Below, in pieces: positions 21,125 through 34,586 of a DNA stretch of 64,000 nt (position 1 is the stretch's first letter; every line of letters begins with the position of its first letter). The stretch spans positions 954,441 to 1,018,440 of the forward strand of contig JAQFVV010000142.1 of assembly GCA_028023455.1 (NCBI GenBank). Direction: 5' to 3'. The position numbers and the translations under genes are program-made. A model generated the notes under the pieces. It saw only the letters and a program-made list of their open reading frames with translations, was not told the origin of the DNA and ran no database searches. Source of the stretch: Epiperipatus broadwayi. Its lineage: Eukaryota; Onychophora; Udeonychophora; Euonychophora; Peripatidae.

Positions 21125-22780
21125 TTCAAAGAGCTTATAAGAAAAACTTATTATTAATTTGGGACAAATTTTAGAAATAGTTTTTAACATTAATAATTAT
21201 TTTTCCCATCAATATTTTTGTTTTATATTCTCTATTAATTAAAAACTTTGAAAGAATATTACCTAAATTTGAGGAGTCTGTCAAAAAAGTTAATGCCAAG
21301 TTCTAGATTCTCTAATATCTATTCATTTTATTATTTAAATGAAAACAAATTTGAAAAGAGAAACTTATAATTATGTTTTAATGTTTTTTTTTTAATTTTG
21401 ATTAAACTTGGGTTTAATAAAATTGATTTAGGAAAATAGTTTTTTTAATTTGCAATAATAATGTTAGTTTTTACCATTATTTGTATAGCCAAAAACATTT
21501 GTTTAAATAACCCTAAAACTTTGGACTTGGTCTTGTAAGTTTTTTGCATAATCATTAACCAGTTTATATTTCTAACAATAATAGATTTTATAGTTTTGTC
21601 AAACTTTCTCTAGTTTTAATATATATATAATTTTTAATATTCTCATCGATAAATGATAAATTCATAGTATTATTTCTGAGAGCTTCCATGTAATAAAAAT
21701 ATAATAGTTGAATAGCTGAAGTTTCAGTACAATGAAAAGTACTTTCCTTAGAGCTTTTTTCTCAAATAATAAGAATGTGTGTGGTGATATTTAAAATATT
21801 TTTTTGCTTTGTTATTTTCTCTTCATTCTCGAATTCTATTGGTTGAAAAGTTTTTTAAAAATATTTTATCCTCCAATAGCTTTCTTCAAATATTATTAAT
21901 TTTCTTTAATTCACACTTTTCATTTATGCTCTTAGTTTTTTAAAAATCTTTATAGCTTCTCTTAGCAATCTCTGGTCATATTATTCAATTTTTGCCAGAA
22001 TAAGTGTTTTATTAAAATTGATGTCTTGGTTAATTAGTCTGTCCAATGTATCAATGTAAACAAACTTCACATGGAATTTCATATTCACCATCACCCTCAA
22101 AAGCACTATATATATATATATATATATATAACAGGATTTATTTGTATTTAACCTGGAATAATTTGCTTTCAAATATTTTCAAGAAAATAATGTTAGGAAA
22201 CTTCTAATGTAATAAATTTGTAAAAAATATCATTCCAAGAAAAGATAAACAGGATTATATTTTATAGCAATATATTAAATATATTGACTAAAGACATTTG
22301 TTTTAAGTTCTATCTGGGAATTAAAGGCTGTAAATTACTGGTGGTATGAATTACAAGAGAGATGACTTAGTTAATGTTGGCTATTGAAAAGTGACATAAT
22401 ATTAGTAAATTAGCAGTCAGTGACAATATTTGTTTATTTTTTAAACTAAATTCAGATAAGAGGTCATAAAGTTTTTCCTTTTAAATTCATCCACTTCAGT
22501 TGAATATCTCTAAAGGGTATTATAAAATTGAAAAAAATTGTTAAATAAAAATTTGGTATCCATATTTACAAGTAAAAAATAAATTCAGATTGTATTAAAA
22601 GTTGTTAAACATTGCCAACATAATTTTTTGATGGAGATTATTATATCATTTGAGCAATTGTAAAGCTAGTGTTTTAAAAAAATGCACATTGTTAGAATAA
22701 CAATGCTTCTCATATAGTGCAAATGCCATCAATCAAAAAACATTATAAAGCTGATATTTTAAAAATATTGCATAGTATTA
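21125..22780. other. AT-rich spacer, nothing recognised
   Basis: A short (TA)n tract lies at about 22,109-22,130. The open frame overlapping it is a repeat artefact. No exon or repeat family was identified. Confidence 0.45.
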
Positions 22781-22947
<167 letters not shown>

Positions 22948-22949
22948 TT

Positions 22950-25900
22950 AATACAGTAGCATACTATATACTGATCTGTTACTTTATTGAGAATATCTGT
23001 TTTTTTTTTATTTAAATAACTTAGAATTTATTAAACTTCTAACTTTATAGTTTTCTAGTCAAAAATATCATTCAGCAAAATACAAAAATAGCTCTTTTGA
23101 TTTATAAATACCATTATCAATAAAAAAATTAATTAGAAAAACAATAATTAGTTATATATACACACATGCATAAAATAAATTTCATTTATTATTTAGGTAT
23201 ATGTTATTAGACAATTGATGAAACAGTATAACATAACATTTTTTCTTTGGGTTACTATTTATTGCATATGTCATGATTAATTTTTATGTTATTTTAAGAC
23301 TTTTTTTGTTTTTAAATGTTTTCTTAGGATACTTGTACTACTTTAACTACTGTATTATATTAATTTATACAGACATTAAATTTCTTATAATACACAGACA
23401 TTACAATTTTTAACTTTCTAAAAAGTAATAAAATTAAATAGTAAAGAGCAAAATGTATATAACTTTCTTTTAGAGAAAGTAAAAATTATTTATAAAATAA
23501 ATAAAATGAAAAATAAAAGAATTTGTGATACATTGCATGTTTATATTGACAATTAACCAATATTTTAATTGACAGGATAATAATATAAATAGTTAATGCA
23601 CTAAATGTCTTTTGTGTATGTATATAACATTTGAGATTAAGACTAGAGTATAATTCCAAATAAACAAGAATAAAAAAGCCATTTATTATTATATATTTTC
23701 ATTTATTTAAATCATCGTTGGTAATGGTTAAATCGAGAAAATTTTCAGGCTAGCTAACTTATCATAAGTAAATTAATTGAAATTTATTTCAGTACAATGC
23801 TGTATGTATTGATTTAAATATTCATTCTTTCTACCCAAAGTATTTAAGTCAATCTTATATTTAATAAATGGACTTGTGTGGTTAGAGAGTATTTAAAAAT
23901 ATTTATTGTACGATGATATGAGTTTAATCTCGAATATTATTTATATAAAGCACGAAATGCATTCTATTACGTGTGTATATATATATATATATATATACAC
24001 ACGTAATAGAATATATTTATATATTTATATATATATATCAATAAGTATGGGTAGCATATTCTATATATATATATATATATATATATTGTACCCTTACTTC
24101 TTGATATATAAAATAGTTTAAAATACAACTAGCTCAGTTACATTATTATGCTTCATTAAAATTTACATATCTATCTTTAATATACTTTTATATTATTATA
24201 TCTTAATTAAATTTATTATCAATCATCAAAATCAATATAGTTCCAGATTATATTAATTAAATAAGTATTTAATAAAATTATGAGACTGTGAAGTAAAGTT
24301 ACAAAGTAATAAGCAGATTTACACTGAGTTAATATCTTCTAAGATACTGTCTCAATGGCATAAGAATACTACCACTACCTTATCATCTTACCACTACATC
24401 TATAGCATTCTTATGACTTTTAAATGAAATAAATTATCTTTAATAATACTAAAATAATTCCTAACTTTTAACTTAAAATATAATTAAATAATCTCAGGTT
24501 CTTCTAAGTTGTTTTAAAATAATAATAACTCATGTAAATAAGTATGATGTGGGATTTTATATCAAACTTAAATACACCTAACTTATTTTAATAATAATAA
24601 TAAATAATATTAATCATAAAGTGTAATTTAATCTCATCTATTTATATTATATAATCAATCATTAAATGAATAAACAATCATATGTATATCTTTTATTTCA
24701 TATGGTATCTTCATTTTAGAATAAATCAAAATCTTATACTTAATAATCTGTGGCAATAAACAATATTGTATTCTTATAATGTGCATTATAATCATCTTAT
24801 GACCATTGCAATATTTTATGTTCATGTCAATCAATTCTTATAAAATAATGTTAAGCAAGTATGGTATTCAATTCTAAGTAATAATAACAAATTCATTTTG
24901 TGCAAATATTATGTTTATTTCAAATTATCTGATGTCAAAATGCTGTGGTGAAAAATAATGAAACTCGACACTCTTTTAAAAACAAATCAACAAATTTATT
25001 TACAATAACTTCAAATAAAATTTATTTACACTATTTACAGTTTAGAATTTAGAAAAATAAACAAAATAAAATAAGAAATTACAAATACAAGAAGGTTATA
25101 CTGTTACTAATTCATGTGCTTAACAAGCAATTATACATTCTTCAAATTCTATACTAATAATATTATAGTATGTTTTTCAAAAAAACTTAGATTTAAAATA
25201 AATGTTAATAAACTTCCATTACAAATAATAATATATGTCAAAATTATTTATGTAGCATGTGTAAACAATGAAGCTCTACTAATTAAATAGCTACATTAAT
25301 TTAGTACTACCATTTATAATGTATTATCATATATTTACTTTATTATTAGCATTGCTTAATAGCTTTATAAAATTAATGTATCTTTGTAATGTAAAACAAA
25401 TAATTGACTGTAATTATACTTTACTTAATGTACTTCCTGTTATATGTTTTATCAAATATGCATTATATATCTCTATTGTTCAAATATTATTATTTAAATC
25501 ATTTATCAATTCTAAATTCATAAAGCATTACCTTAGATAAATTCTATGATTCTTTTCTGTGTAAAAATCATTGCTTTACTTAATGTGTTCTTTTAATCCT
25601 TTCTGATAAATTTCTATCTATAAAACATATTCTACATTTATCTAAAATTTCCGGAAAATAAACATCAACTTTAAATAAAATATTCATCATCCAAATTACC
25701 TATACTACATCATTTATACTTAATAAACTTCAATCCAAATATAAGCTTCTACCTAAAACGTAACTTAACTTATTTAATAAAACAAAATACAAAAATATAG
25801 ACTTTTAAAATCCTTTTCTAAATTGCAAAAATAAAATAATTATTAAGATAGATAATAAACATCATTTCAATACTAAACATAAATAAAATATCAAAATTAT

Positions 25901-28225
25901 TTACGAAAGAATCATATAATTATTTCTAAGCTTCTTACGTAATGTTGTATCATGTTGACATTATAAATTAAAACTTATGCATATTTTAATAAAGTTCGTT
26001 GCTAATATAATGTATGTGTTTTCTTAAAAATATCTATACATTCATTCTGTAACAACATAATTTTTAGTTGATCTAAAGGTAAACATATTAAATACATCAA
26101 AATTATTATATAATGTTTTACCATAACAATAATATTGTCCATTCTGCTATCCAGTATTCTTCGGAGTTTGCAGCTTCAGAAAACAAAAATAATACACATT
26201 CATACTCACAACATTCACTAAAATATTCCGTGTTATATTAATTATAAAAATAAATTTATGTAATTAATTATTATATTATTTTTAAGTTATTATTTAATAA
26301 ATGTACCTAACCTACTTTTTAATAGTTTAATAATATTTTAAATTTTATGTTAAATAAATAAAATAAAAGATTATATTACATATTCCAGCGACGACTTTTG
26401 TTCTACCATAAAAGTTCTAACAAATATCCTACGTATAAAGTCAATAGAACACTATTTCCTGTTCCGTTGTATCACGTGTTTCTTGAAAGTTTATAATAAA
26501 AATGATAACGTTTATTTTTTAAAAATAATAAGTTCCACAAGAAAACAAAATAAAATTAAAAAAAAAATAGTTTATAAGTTCTGGATCCAGTTCTTGGCTT
26601 AGTTTGATTTGATTTGGACATCCATGTATTACTTGCTCATTTATAAACAACACATTTAGGTAAGAATTAATTTCTCCATCTATAACGTCCAGCGTTTTAG
26701 ACTATTTCAATAATAATAATTTTATTATATTACGATTTTAAATAATCATATTTATAATCTATTTGCCTTTTCAAATCGTCAATATTTAGTCTTTTAAGCA
26801 CAAAGACTTAACAAGGCAAGTATTTATTTAAAATTACTACTGCTTCTTATATCTTTCCTTAAGATATATTTTTTTTTACTTCTATAATTTGTCAAAAATA
26901 CTTTCTTTCTACAGAAGTATTTATATCTCTTTAAAATATCTATTAATAATGAACCATAGTAATTTAACTTTTAAAACTGTTTATAGTCCAAAATACTACT
27001 TTTCTCCATCTTATAGTTTTCTGTACTAATCCAGCGTCTATTATTTCTCTAGCATAAAGTTTCTGATATATTTCTCCGATACGTGATGTTTCCATGATTA
27101 TTTGTACGTAAATTAAGCTTCGATATTGAGAAGACTAATAGGGAATTATTAAGTTTCTACTGCATACTTATCATTTAAAAATTATAAATTATATACAATA
27201 ACACTCTTATGATTTTAAAACTGATTTTAAGAGCGTTTATAAATTTACTTGGCTATTTTCTCAATAGCACGATTAACTTAGAAATTTAATTACAGAGAGA
27301 GCCCTTCAACAATTGAATCCAGCTTTTATACTGGAAGAGACTCCACATCTGATTGGTACATTTAAACAATCAGACTTTGCTTATTTACATATTTATCAAC
27401 ACACTATTAAAAATAAAATAATGACTTATTTAATATTTAATATTATTACATTTTTAAAAATAATTTTATCGTTTATTCAAATCTATCAAACATTTTTAAA
27501 ATATTCTTTCTCACTTGATTTAAATCTTAACTTTTATAAGATCATTTAAAATAAACTAAATCTTTTTAAATACGTTATATTTTTAAAGTAATATTTTTAA
27601 AAATCAGATTTAATATTTTACATTAATATCTTTATTTTTATCTCGTGATAACTCACGTATTATTTATAAATTTATAACATGATTTTTTAAAATAATTATG
27701 CAACTTTATTAGACAACTTCCACGCATGTGTGTGTAAATTTAACAAACATCTGTTCTTTTTACAATAAAAGAAACGCTTCCTATAATCTAAAAATAACTT
27801 AACAATTGCTTTTTAAAATAAATATTTATTTTTAAAAATAAATAAGATATTATATCAGACTTTAAAATAATTATTTGATATGATTAAAATCAAATATTAA
27901 TCTCAATTTAAATACTTATAATTTAAAATATTTTTTTATATTCACTTTTAACATATATTTCAAATTAAATAAATATCTTTGTCTAATTTAAACTTGTCTT
28001 TTAAATACTTTAACTTTAAACATTTGTTATTAAATTTATTAATGCAGTATTACATCATAATCATCATCATTTTAAATATCCTCTCAATATCAACACAATT
28101 CACATATCAAACACTCATAGATTGCTTTAATTAAACTTATGGTAACATTACCACAAGCAAAGTCAACATCACACATTTTAAATACTTCTTAAATTTAAAA
28201 TTTTCTACTAAATTAGCACAAAACT
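22950..28225. other. Long AT-rich spacer
   Basis: No gene could be supported across this 5.2 kb. Several 70-80 codon frames exist but have AT-driven composition. A palindromic (TA)n tract lies at 23,961-24,012 and a further (TA)n tract at 24,061-24,087. The rest shows no recognised repeat family. Confidence 0.45.
23961..24012. repeat. (TA)n tract at the centre of a perfect palindrome
   Basis: The flanks attctattacgtgtgta and tacacacgtaatagaat are exact inverted complements around (TA)n. Confidence 0.9.
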
Positions 28226-28250
28226 TAAATGGTGACCCATACAAAAGGGC

Positions 28251-28253
<3 letters not shown>

Positions 28254-28300
<47 letters not shown>
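28254..28300. repeat. (TA)n tail of a minus-strand LINE
   Basis: The tract directly abuts the stop codon of the LINE open frame on its right, so it stands where the 3' terminal repeat of the element should be. RTE-class elements commonly end in short simple repeats. Confidence 0.7.
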
Positions 28301-28303
<3 letters not shown>

Positions 28304-28585
28304 ACCCATATCAATCCACTGCAGAATGAAGGTCTCTCCAAGTTCAATCCATCTTTTCCGATCTTTAGCTTCTCTTCTCCTCATCACCCCTGCACACTTT
28401 CTTATTTCATCCATCCATCTCACATGTGGTCTCTTTCTGGGTCTTTTACAATCTCTTGGAATCCAGTTTAAAATTCCAATTGTCCATCTATTATCATCTC
28501 TTCTAGCAATATGTCCAGCCCAACTCCACTTCAGTCTTTTAATTTTTTCAAGGAGATCAGTAACAGCTGTTTGTCGTTGCAGCTG
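28301..28585 (-). pseudogene. RTE-like LINE, C-terminal end of the RT polyprotein
   Basis: Ninety-four codons plus a TGA stop are open. The order is LLEKIKRLKWSWAGHIARRD, then NRWTIGILNWIPRD, then RPRKRPHVRWMDEIRK and DRKRWIELGETFILQWIDMG. This is the hallmark tail of RTE-class LINE proteins (WAGH.AR...W......W.PR......GRP..RW.DD). The element is cut off at its 5' side: an in-frame TAA lies at 28,586-28,588 and no reverse transcriptase catalytic region follows. No stop interrupts the fragment, so it is younger than the copy at 14.1 kb. The plus-strand frames over this stretch are antisense shadows. Confidence 0.88.
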
Positions 28586-28649
28586 TTATTACTATGTGAT
28601 TATATATATATATAAGCTACAACCAATACATGTAAAAAATAAATAAATT

Positions 28650-29455
28650 AGAATAACTTGTAAGTTTTAAAACATTACATAATAAATAAATCGCAATCGC
28701 ATTCAATTAATAGACATGGAATTATTATCAATTGCTACTTGTACAAAATTAAATATAAATAATTCTTATAATGTAACTTTTTATGTTATACTCCATACTT
28801 TGTAAATTTTTATATTAGGTCCTTGTCTATTGAACAAAGTACTTCCACTATTAATGAAAATAATTTCTTTTAATTTCCTATTCTTATTATTCGTCTCTTC
28901 ATGCAATTATTTGACTTTTTCTGAATCAAATATGAACTCTCCATTATATTTATTTTCAGAATATTAAATGTCAGAGTCGTTTGAGCATTTATTATTTATG
29001 TGCTTAACACTTTAAAATACATTAATTATTACTTTTAAAAAACATTAATTATTATTAATGTTCTTTAAATCTCTTTTTTAAATAAATGCTGAGATTCAAA
29101 AATATATAATGTTTAACAACAACAAAAAAAATTATGTGTTACATTATTTGTTTTTTATCATGTTATTTTTAGAATTATTTAATAGCCTATTTTATATCAT
29201 ATTGTATGCAACAGTATAATAATTAGAACAAATGTCTTTATCACTTTATTAATACCTATTGCATTTTATGATACTGAAATCATTTTTAAAATTTTTATTA
29301 TGACTGTCATTTGGCCTAAAATTTTCTATCATTTTTCTAATACATTCAATATCATACTTTAATGACTCATTTACTGCTCATAATTTCTAATTTTTTTTAC
29401 CGTTACCACTATATATTTGCATTATGATTCCTCATTAAACAAAAGTGTATCAACC
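28650..29455. other. AT-rich spacer, nothing recognised
   Basis: No gene or repeat family identified. Confidence 0.4.
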
Positions 29456-29457
29456 CA

Positions 29458-29550
29458 TGCATAAGTTTGTGGTTAAGACCTGTAGAGGTTCCTACCTTCG
29501 CATTTTCAACCGCACATGCTTTAGGTTTATTGCCTTAGTAAATATTACTT
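29458..29550. repeat. Dispersed 90-bp repeat, copy 2
   Basis: It matches the copy at 17.6 kb over ttgtggttaagacctgtaga and onward to ccttagtaaatatta. Outside this block the flanks differ, which marks the repeat ends. Confidence 0.7.
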
Positions 29551-29554
29551 ACGT

Positions 29555-30680
29555 AATCAATGTGCATTAAATAAATTTATAATTACCAAATAAACATAAA
29601 AATCAAGATGCACATACCATCTCTCCTCAGTAGGATTATATGTAACTTATAATCAAAATATTCATCATATCTTATTACAATTATATCCAAATATTTTATT
29701 ATTTTAGTAATATTCTACATTGTTTGTTTCAAATTATTTACCTTGTTTAAGCTTTAATTTATTTGACAAATACTCTCTTAATTTTCATATACCAATACAT
29801 CTTCTATACATCTACTACTGACTGTAATATTTTTGTTTTTGACTTTATTTATAATTTCATCATAAACTGACAATAAATTAAATATTTAAGACAAATAAGA
29901 CAAAAACATTATTGTAAATTTTATAGTAGTTATCTTTATTACTAGCCACAATATTTTTATCTGTAAACTTAAAAACAACTATTACAATTTGTCTTGTATA
30001 ATAACTAATCTCTTTTTCAATAAATATATATTTTAATAATCTTTATTGATTTAATTGAACTACACAATTCTTTTATATCAACAAATAATATAATATCATC
30101 CTCTCTCAATTTTATTTGTTTAATAACTTTAATAAATTTCAATTATTAAAAAAAATTATACATTTATTGTACTCCAGTATATATTGCTACAAATTTATTA
30201 TTGTACTTTGCAGTATTATATAAAAAAGCAACTTTAAAATCATCATCAATTGAAATAATATATCTTTTATGCATCTTTATATATGCAAACAGTCTTGAAT
30301 AAATTGCACTATTTGGAAGTAGATCCAAATTTGCAATCCAACTAAACACCTTTACAGCACAGATCTTAATATATTATTAAATAGTTTTATCTTTTAAAAC
30401 TCCAAATTATAGTCAACTATACAAGAAAATTTCATGTTCTCTACTTGCAATTGTGTTTTAAATATTACATGCAAAATACTGTCACCATCCTCTTTCAAAC
30501 AAATTATTTTTTCATTTTTGAAATTGATTTTATGCTCATTGCTGAAAAAACACTGTACCTCATTGTAAGGGTAGCTTATAATTCAACCTTTGTTTACTCT
30601 CACCACCAAATCAAACTCATTTATAATGAAATTTAGTTAATAGGTGGTTGAGCATGTATTTTCATTTTGTGGAGTAAATA
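29555..30680. other. AT-rich spacer, nothing recognised
   Basis: Two 60-codon frames occur near 30.2-30.6 kb without family or splice support. Confidence 0.4.
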
Positions 30681-30681
30681 A

Positions 30682-30747
30682 ACCCATACATATATATATA
30701 TGCAGTAAATGTTTACCCATACATATATATATATGCAAAAAATGTTT
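30682..30747. repeat. 33-bp tandem duplication with (TA)n
   Basis: Two units begin acccatacatatatatatat and differ at only two positions (gcagtaaatg versus gcaaaaaatg). Confidence 0.9.
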
Positions 30748-30994
30748 ATTTTTCACTATATTAAAGAAATATCATGATAGATTAGTTTCGTTTATCTAAT
30801 AGAAAGATAAAATCCCTAGTTAAAGAAATCATAATGATATATATGTATACAAATTCAGTGTTAATGTATTCTATGTCATCATACAAGTCTTAAACTCGGT
30901 AAACATGGCAATGACCTAATGTCAAACGAGTCACTAGGTGACCAAATATGGAAGATGAATGCATAATTCTACTATGTAATTTTATTTTACTTAC

Positions 30995-31156
30995 AATTAA
31001 TATAATACATGCAACAATAGGGTTCACACAGTGATGGAAAACGAAATAAAATGCAAGTATACTAAACAAGGAAGGCTGGGTCCAGTATAAAAGCAAACCC
31101 AGTTCATTTTCATCATCTTTCACTATTTTCAAAAGCATACAAAAAACATATGACAA
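30995..31156 (-). CDS. Candidate exon, seven-transmembrane receptor-like (TM6 end to TM7)
   Basis: On the minus strand an acceptor ending tgatgtag is followed by 54 open codons and then the donor gtaagt, giving a phase 0-0 exon. The translation has a hydrophobic start (LSYVFCMLLKI), a charged loop (VKDDENEL), and a long hydrophobic segment ending HHCVNPIVACIILI. This layout resembles the end of TM6, extracellular loop 3 and TM7 of rhodopsin-like receptors, where TM7 carries NPxxY; here the tyrosine position is alanine. GC content is higher than the flanks. The missing tyrosine and the absence of the other exons keep this tentative; a decayed exon is also possible. Confidence 0.35.
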
Positions 31157-31296
31157 CTACATCAGAAAATCGAATGTTCACATCTAAGAGAACATAGATG
31201 GGTTATTTGAACACTCCAAATTATTCATTTGATCATGTAATGCAAAATTATAAGATACGTGTGAAAAAAATAAACATGGTTAAGACAATAATATTG

Positions 31297-31622
31297 CATC
31301 AACAAGAGCTTTGATTGGTTCAGCCTCATATTTTCAATGATATAAATGGCTGAGAAGTTTGATATTGGAGAAGATTAAAACTTGTCCATTAAAGATTGAA
31401 GATTTTCTATCTTAATATAAACTGACCACTGATTGTATATATGTGTGGGAGATGGTGGTCTGCATGAACTGATAAGTGCTAGTTCAGCAGAAATCTGTAT
31501 TTTGGAGATCATTTATCTTTTCCACATGTATGTAGTCATTTGTATTTGTTGTATAAGATGAATTGGATAGCTGTATATAGCTTGAAAGTCCGAGTTTAAG
31601 CCCTTTATAATTAATTTAAATT
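31297..31622 (+). mobile_element. FB1 right-half copy 1
   Basis: It begins in the centre-side block (atcaacaagagctttgattg), passes ggagatcatttatcttttcc and ends with gagtttaagccctttataat. Together with the next copy it forms a direct tandem of right halves about 449 bases apart. Confidence 0.75.
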
Positions 31623-31746
31623 TAGTATAAAAATAAACAAGTATTTAAATATTATACATTCAGCCTATATTTTGCTCATCCCTCTTCTGTGTAATTAAAT
31701 GGACATATTAAAATTCTATGTGTGAAGAGTTAGATTGACTTAAGAT

Positions 31747-32080
31747 CAACATGGGTATGGCAATAATATTGGCATCAGCAAGAGCAAATTTTCAATGATA
31801 TGGATGGCTGAGAAGGTTGAGATTGGAGAAGATTGAAGCTTGTCCATTAAAGTTTGAAGACTTGTTATCATAATATACTGAACACTGATTACATATATGT
31901 GTGGAAGTTGGTGATCTGGCACAACTTATAACTGCTGGTTCAGCACAAAATATGCTTATTGGAGATCACTTATCCTTTTCACATGTATATAGTCATGTGT
32001 ATTGGTTGTATAAGATGGATTGAATAGTTGTAGATAGCTTAAAAGACTGAACTCAAGTTCCTTATAATTACATTAAATTT
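31747..32080 (+). mobile_element. FB1 right-half copy 2
   Basis: It has the same order of blocks as the copy 449 bases upstream: ggcatcagcaagagcaaatt, gagattggagaagattgaag, ggagatcacttatccttttc and the end actcaagttccttataatta. Confidence 0.75.
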
Positions 32081-32154
32081 AGTATAAAAAATATACATGC
32101 ATTTAATTATTATATATATAAACGCTGTTAATATATATATATATATTTGTTACA

Positions 32155-33060
32155 ATTATTCTTTACCCTGACAATTTACATTGATAATAAGATGTATTCT
32201 AAACAATAGATTATTGTGGAATTAAAATAGTTTATAGTAATATATTTAATTTTATATTACATACATCAATAATTACTTTTCATATTATACTTTACATGTA
32301 TAAGTGTATCTAGTTGTACATATAAATGTATGTAAGTCAGAAATGGAAAGATACATTTTAATATTTACTTAAGATTTGAATTATTAATAATTACTTTTAT
32401 ATTATAGAAATCAGAATACTTAATTCTTTAAAATAGAGATTTTTTTTTCCAATTATACATCGTTTACTTTCTTTAAAAGAAAATGTCGATTTAATTTTCA
32501 TTTCAAATATTTTCACAGAAAAACTTAAATGCCAGTTATTACAAATACTTCATTCTTTTCTGAACTTATTCAAAATGTGTTTGAAAATAAAAACAAGATT
32601 CAGATAGAAATCCTATTGTAAAATACAATGTTGTCACATAGGAATTGGAAATTCAAGTGATCAGAACCTTTGAGTCACTTGAAGAATAATGATTGTTTAC
32701 AAAATGTATGCTTAGAGAGAGAAGTCGCTGTGATAATGTGGAGCTGAGAGTTGGGGATGCTCTGAATAAAAAACAACGAAATTTGAAAATATATATCTAA
32801 AATACAATGATTGTTTATCCTTCCATGATTCTTAAAATTAAAAGAAATCCATACCTAACATGAATGGCAGTGTGCAGTTAATACATCAATTTATTAAAAT
32901 AAGTATGGAGATTTAGATGTATATCTTTAGCTCACGAGAAGGGAAAGCTATTTGTGAAATGCATATGTAATAGAAGAAGGTTGTATGACTTTCTGTGTAG
33001 ATAGATGATTGTGATAAAATGAAATTGAGAGATGCAGCGATAAAAACTGAAAATACATTA
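32155..33060. repeat. Diverged long duplication, unit 1
   Basis: The start, tctttaccctgacaatttac, and later landmarks (tttactttctttaaaagaaa, cattcttttctgaacttatt) recur about 905-925 bases downstream in the same order. Identity is roughly 70 percent by eye. The nature of the repeated unit is unknown; it contains no coding frame. Confidence 0.6.
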
Positions 33061-33590
33061 CTCTTTACCGTGACAGTTTACAATGATAATTAAGTATAAA
33101 AATCAAAATTATACTAAGCAATGAAATATTATTCATAATTCATAACAATAATATTAAATTTATATATTTTACATGATAATAATTGCTTTTAATATTATAT
33201 TACATGCATGTGTACTTATATGTGTGTGTAATATGTGACTACATGAGAAATAAAAAGAGTGTGTTTTTTGAAAAAAATGTAATATTTATTTAATTTTAAT
33301 TATTAATGTATAATTTTATATTATCAACTAGATTACTTAATATTTTAAAATATAGATTTCTCAATCTTTCATCATTTACTTTCTTCAAAAAGAAAATGTT
33401 ACTTAAGCTTTTGTTATAAGTGCTTTTACCAAAATTGAAACTGCAGTTGTAACTAGACCTAAATGCAAGTAATAATAAATGTTTTATTCTTTTCTGAACT
33501 TACTCATGAGGTTGTGGAAGATAGAAACAACATGCAGAAAAAAATCCTACATATCTTATTTTAGTTTTATTGTAAAATGAGATGTTAGAA
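33061..33590. repeat. Diverged long duplication, unit 2
   Basis: It matches the upstream unit from tctttaccgtgacagtttac through tttactttcttcaaaaagaa to attcttttctgaacttactc, then the match is lost. The second unit is therefore shorter than the first. Confidence 0.6.
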
Positions 33591-34468
33591 AAAATACTTT
33601 TAATAAAAACATTCATTAAATATATTGTCAAAGTTCCCTTAGTATTGTCTTCTATTTTTAATTTTACACTTTTCAATCTGACTAATTTAAATATTAAATA
33701 AAATTTAAAATTATCTTTTAAATGTTATATTTCAAAGAATTTACACAAATATGAATATTATTTATAAATTTTTATCATTATTTTAGAAAGTATTATTGTC
33801 ATTTAATTTTTAAGCATTGCTTTTCCGTATAAAAATACAATTAACAAAAATCAATATAATAACTTAAAGCTTGTTTTCATTATTAAAAAAAATACAGTTA
33901 ACAGATGGAAATGACATTTTTGTTTTGATATATATATATTGTGTGTTTTATATTAATATAAATCAACTTTTGCTTGAAAGAAAAAATATAAAAAAAATGA
34001 AAAGCAATTGTTTTAGAAGAATTACATTTGTGGAATGTTGCAAAATGCTATAAAAATAATTAATAACAATATAAAAATATAAGGGAGGAAAATCTATAAA
34101 AGAGATTAGAAGTTTCATTATTATTAAATATTCTAATTAGGGAAAAAATAATAATGGTAAGTCACAATCAGAGATGAGATGAAATGCGAGCAAAATATAT
34201 AGCTAAATATCACTTAAAGTCACTATACATTCTAAATGAAAAAATAAAACATAGCATTAAATGTAACAAAAAAAGAAAAATGTTCATTAAGTAATTGGAA
34301 TCATTATATATATTTTACACTAAGTTGCTAAGTAAAGAAAAAAATATTAGCAATATTATGTTATGATATAAAGAAGAGATCTACAAATTGGTTAAAAGGA
34401 TCGATGATAATTAATAATGATGAAAACGAAATTAATAGTAATCATAGAACTATTAATCTTATTTTCAG

Positions 34469-34586
<118 letters not shown>

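Noticed and set aside
24940-27310. Possible LTR element
   Set aside because: A start such as tgtggtgaaaaataatgaaa caught attention, but no matching second LTR, primer site or coding frame was found.
28229-28646. Plus-strand frames over the LINE end
   Set aside because: They are antisense to the minus-strand LINE coding sequence, which has clear family motifs.
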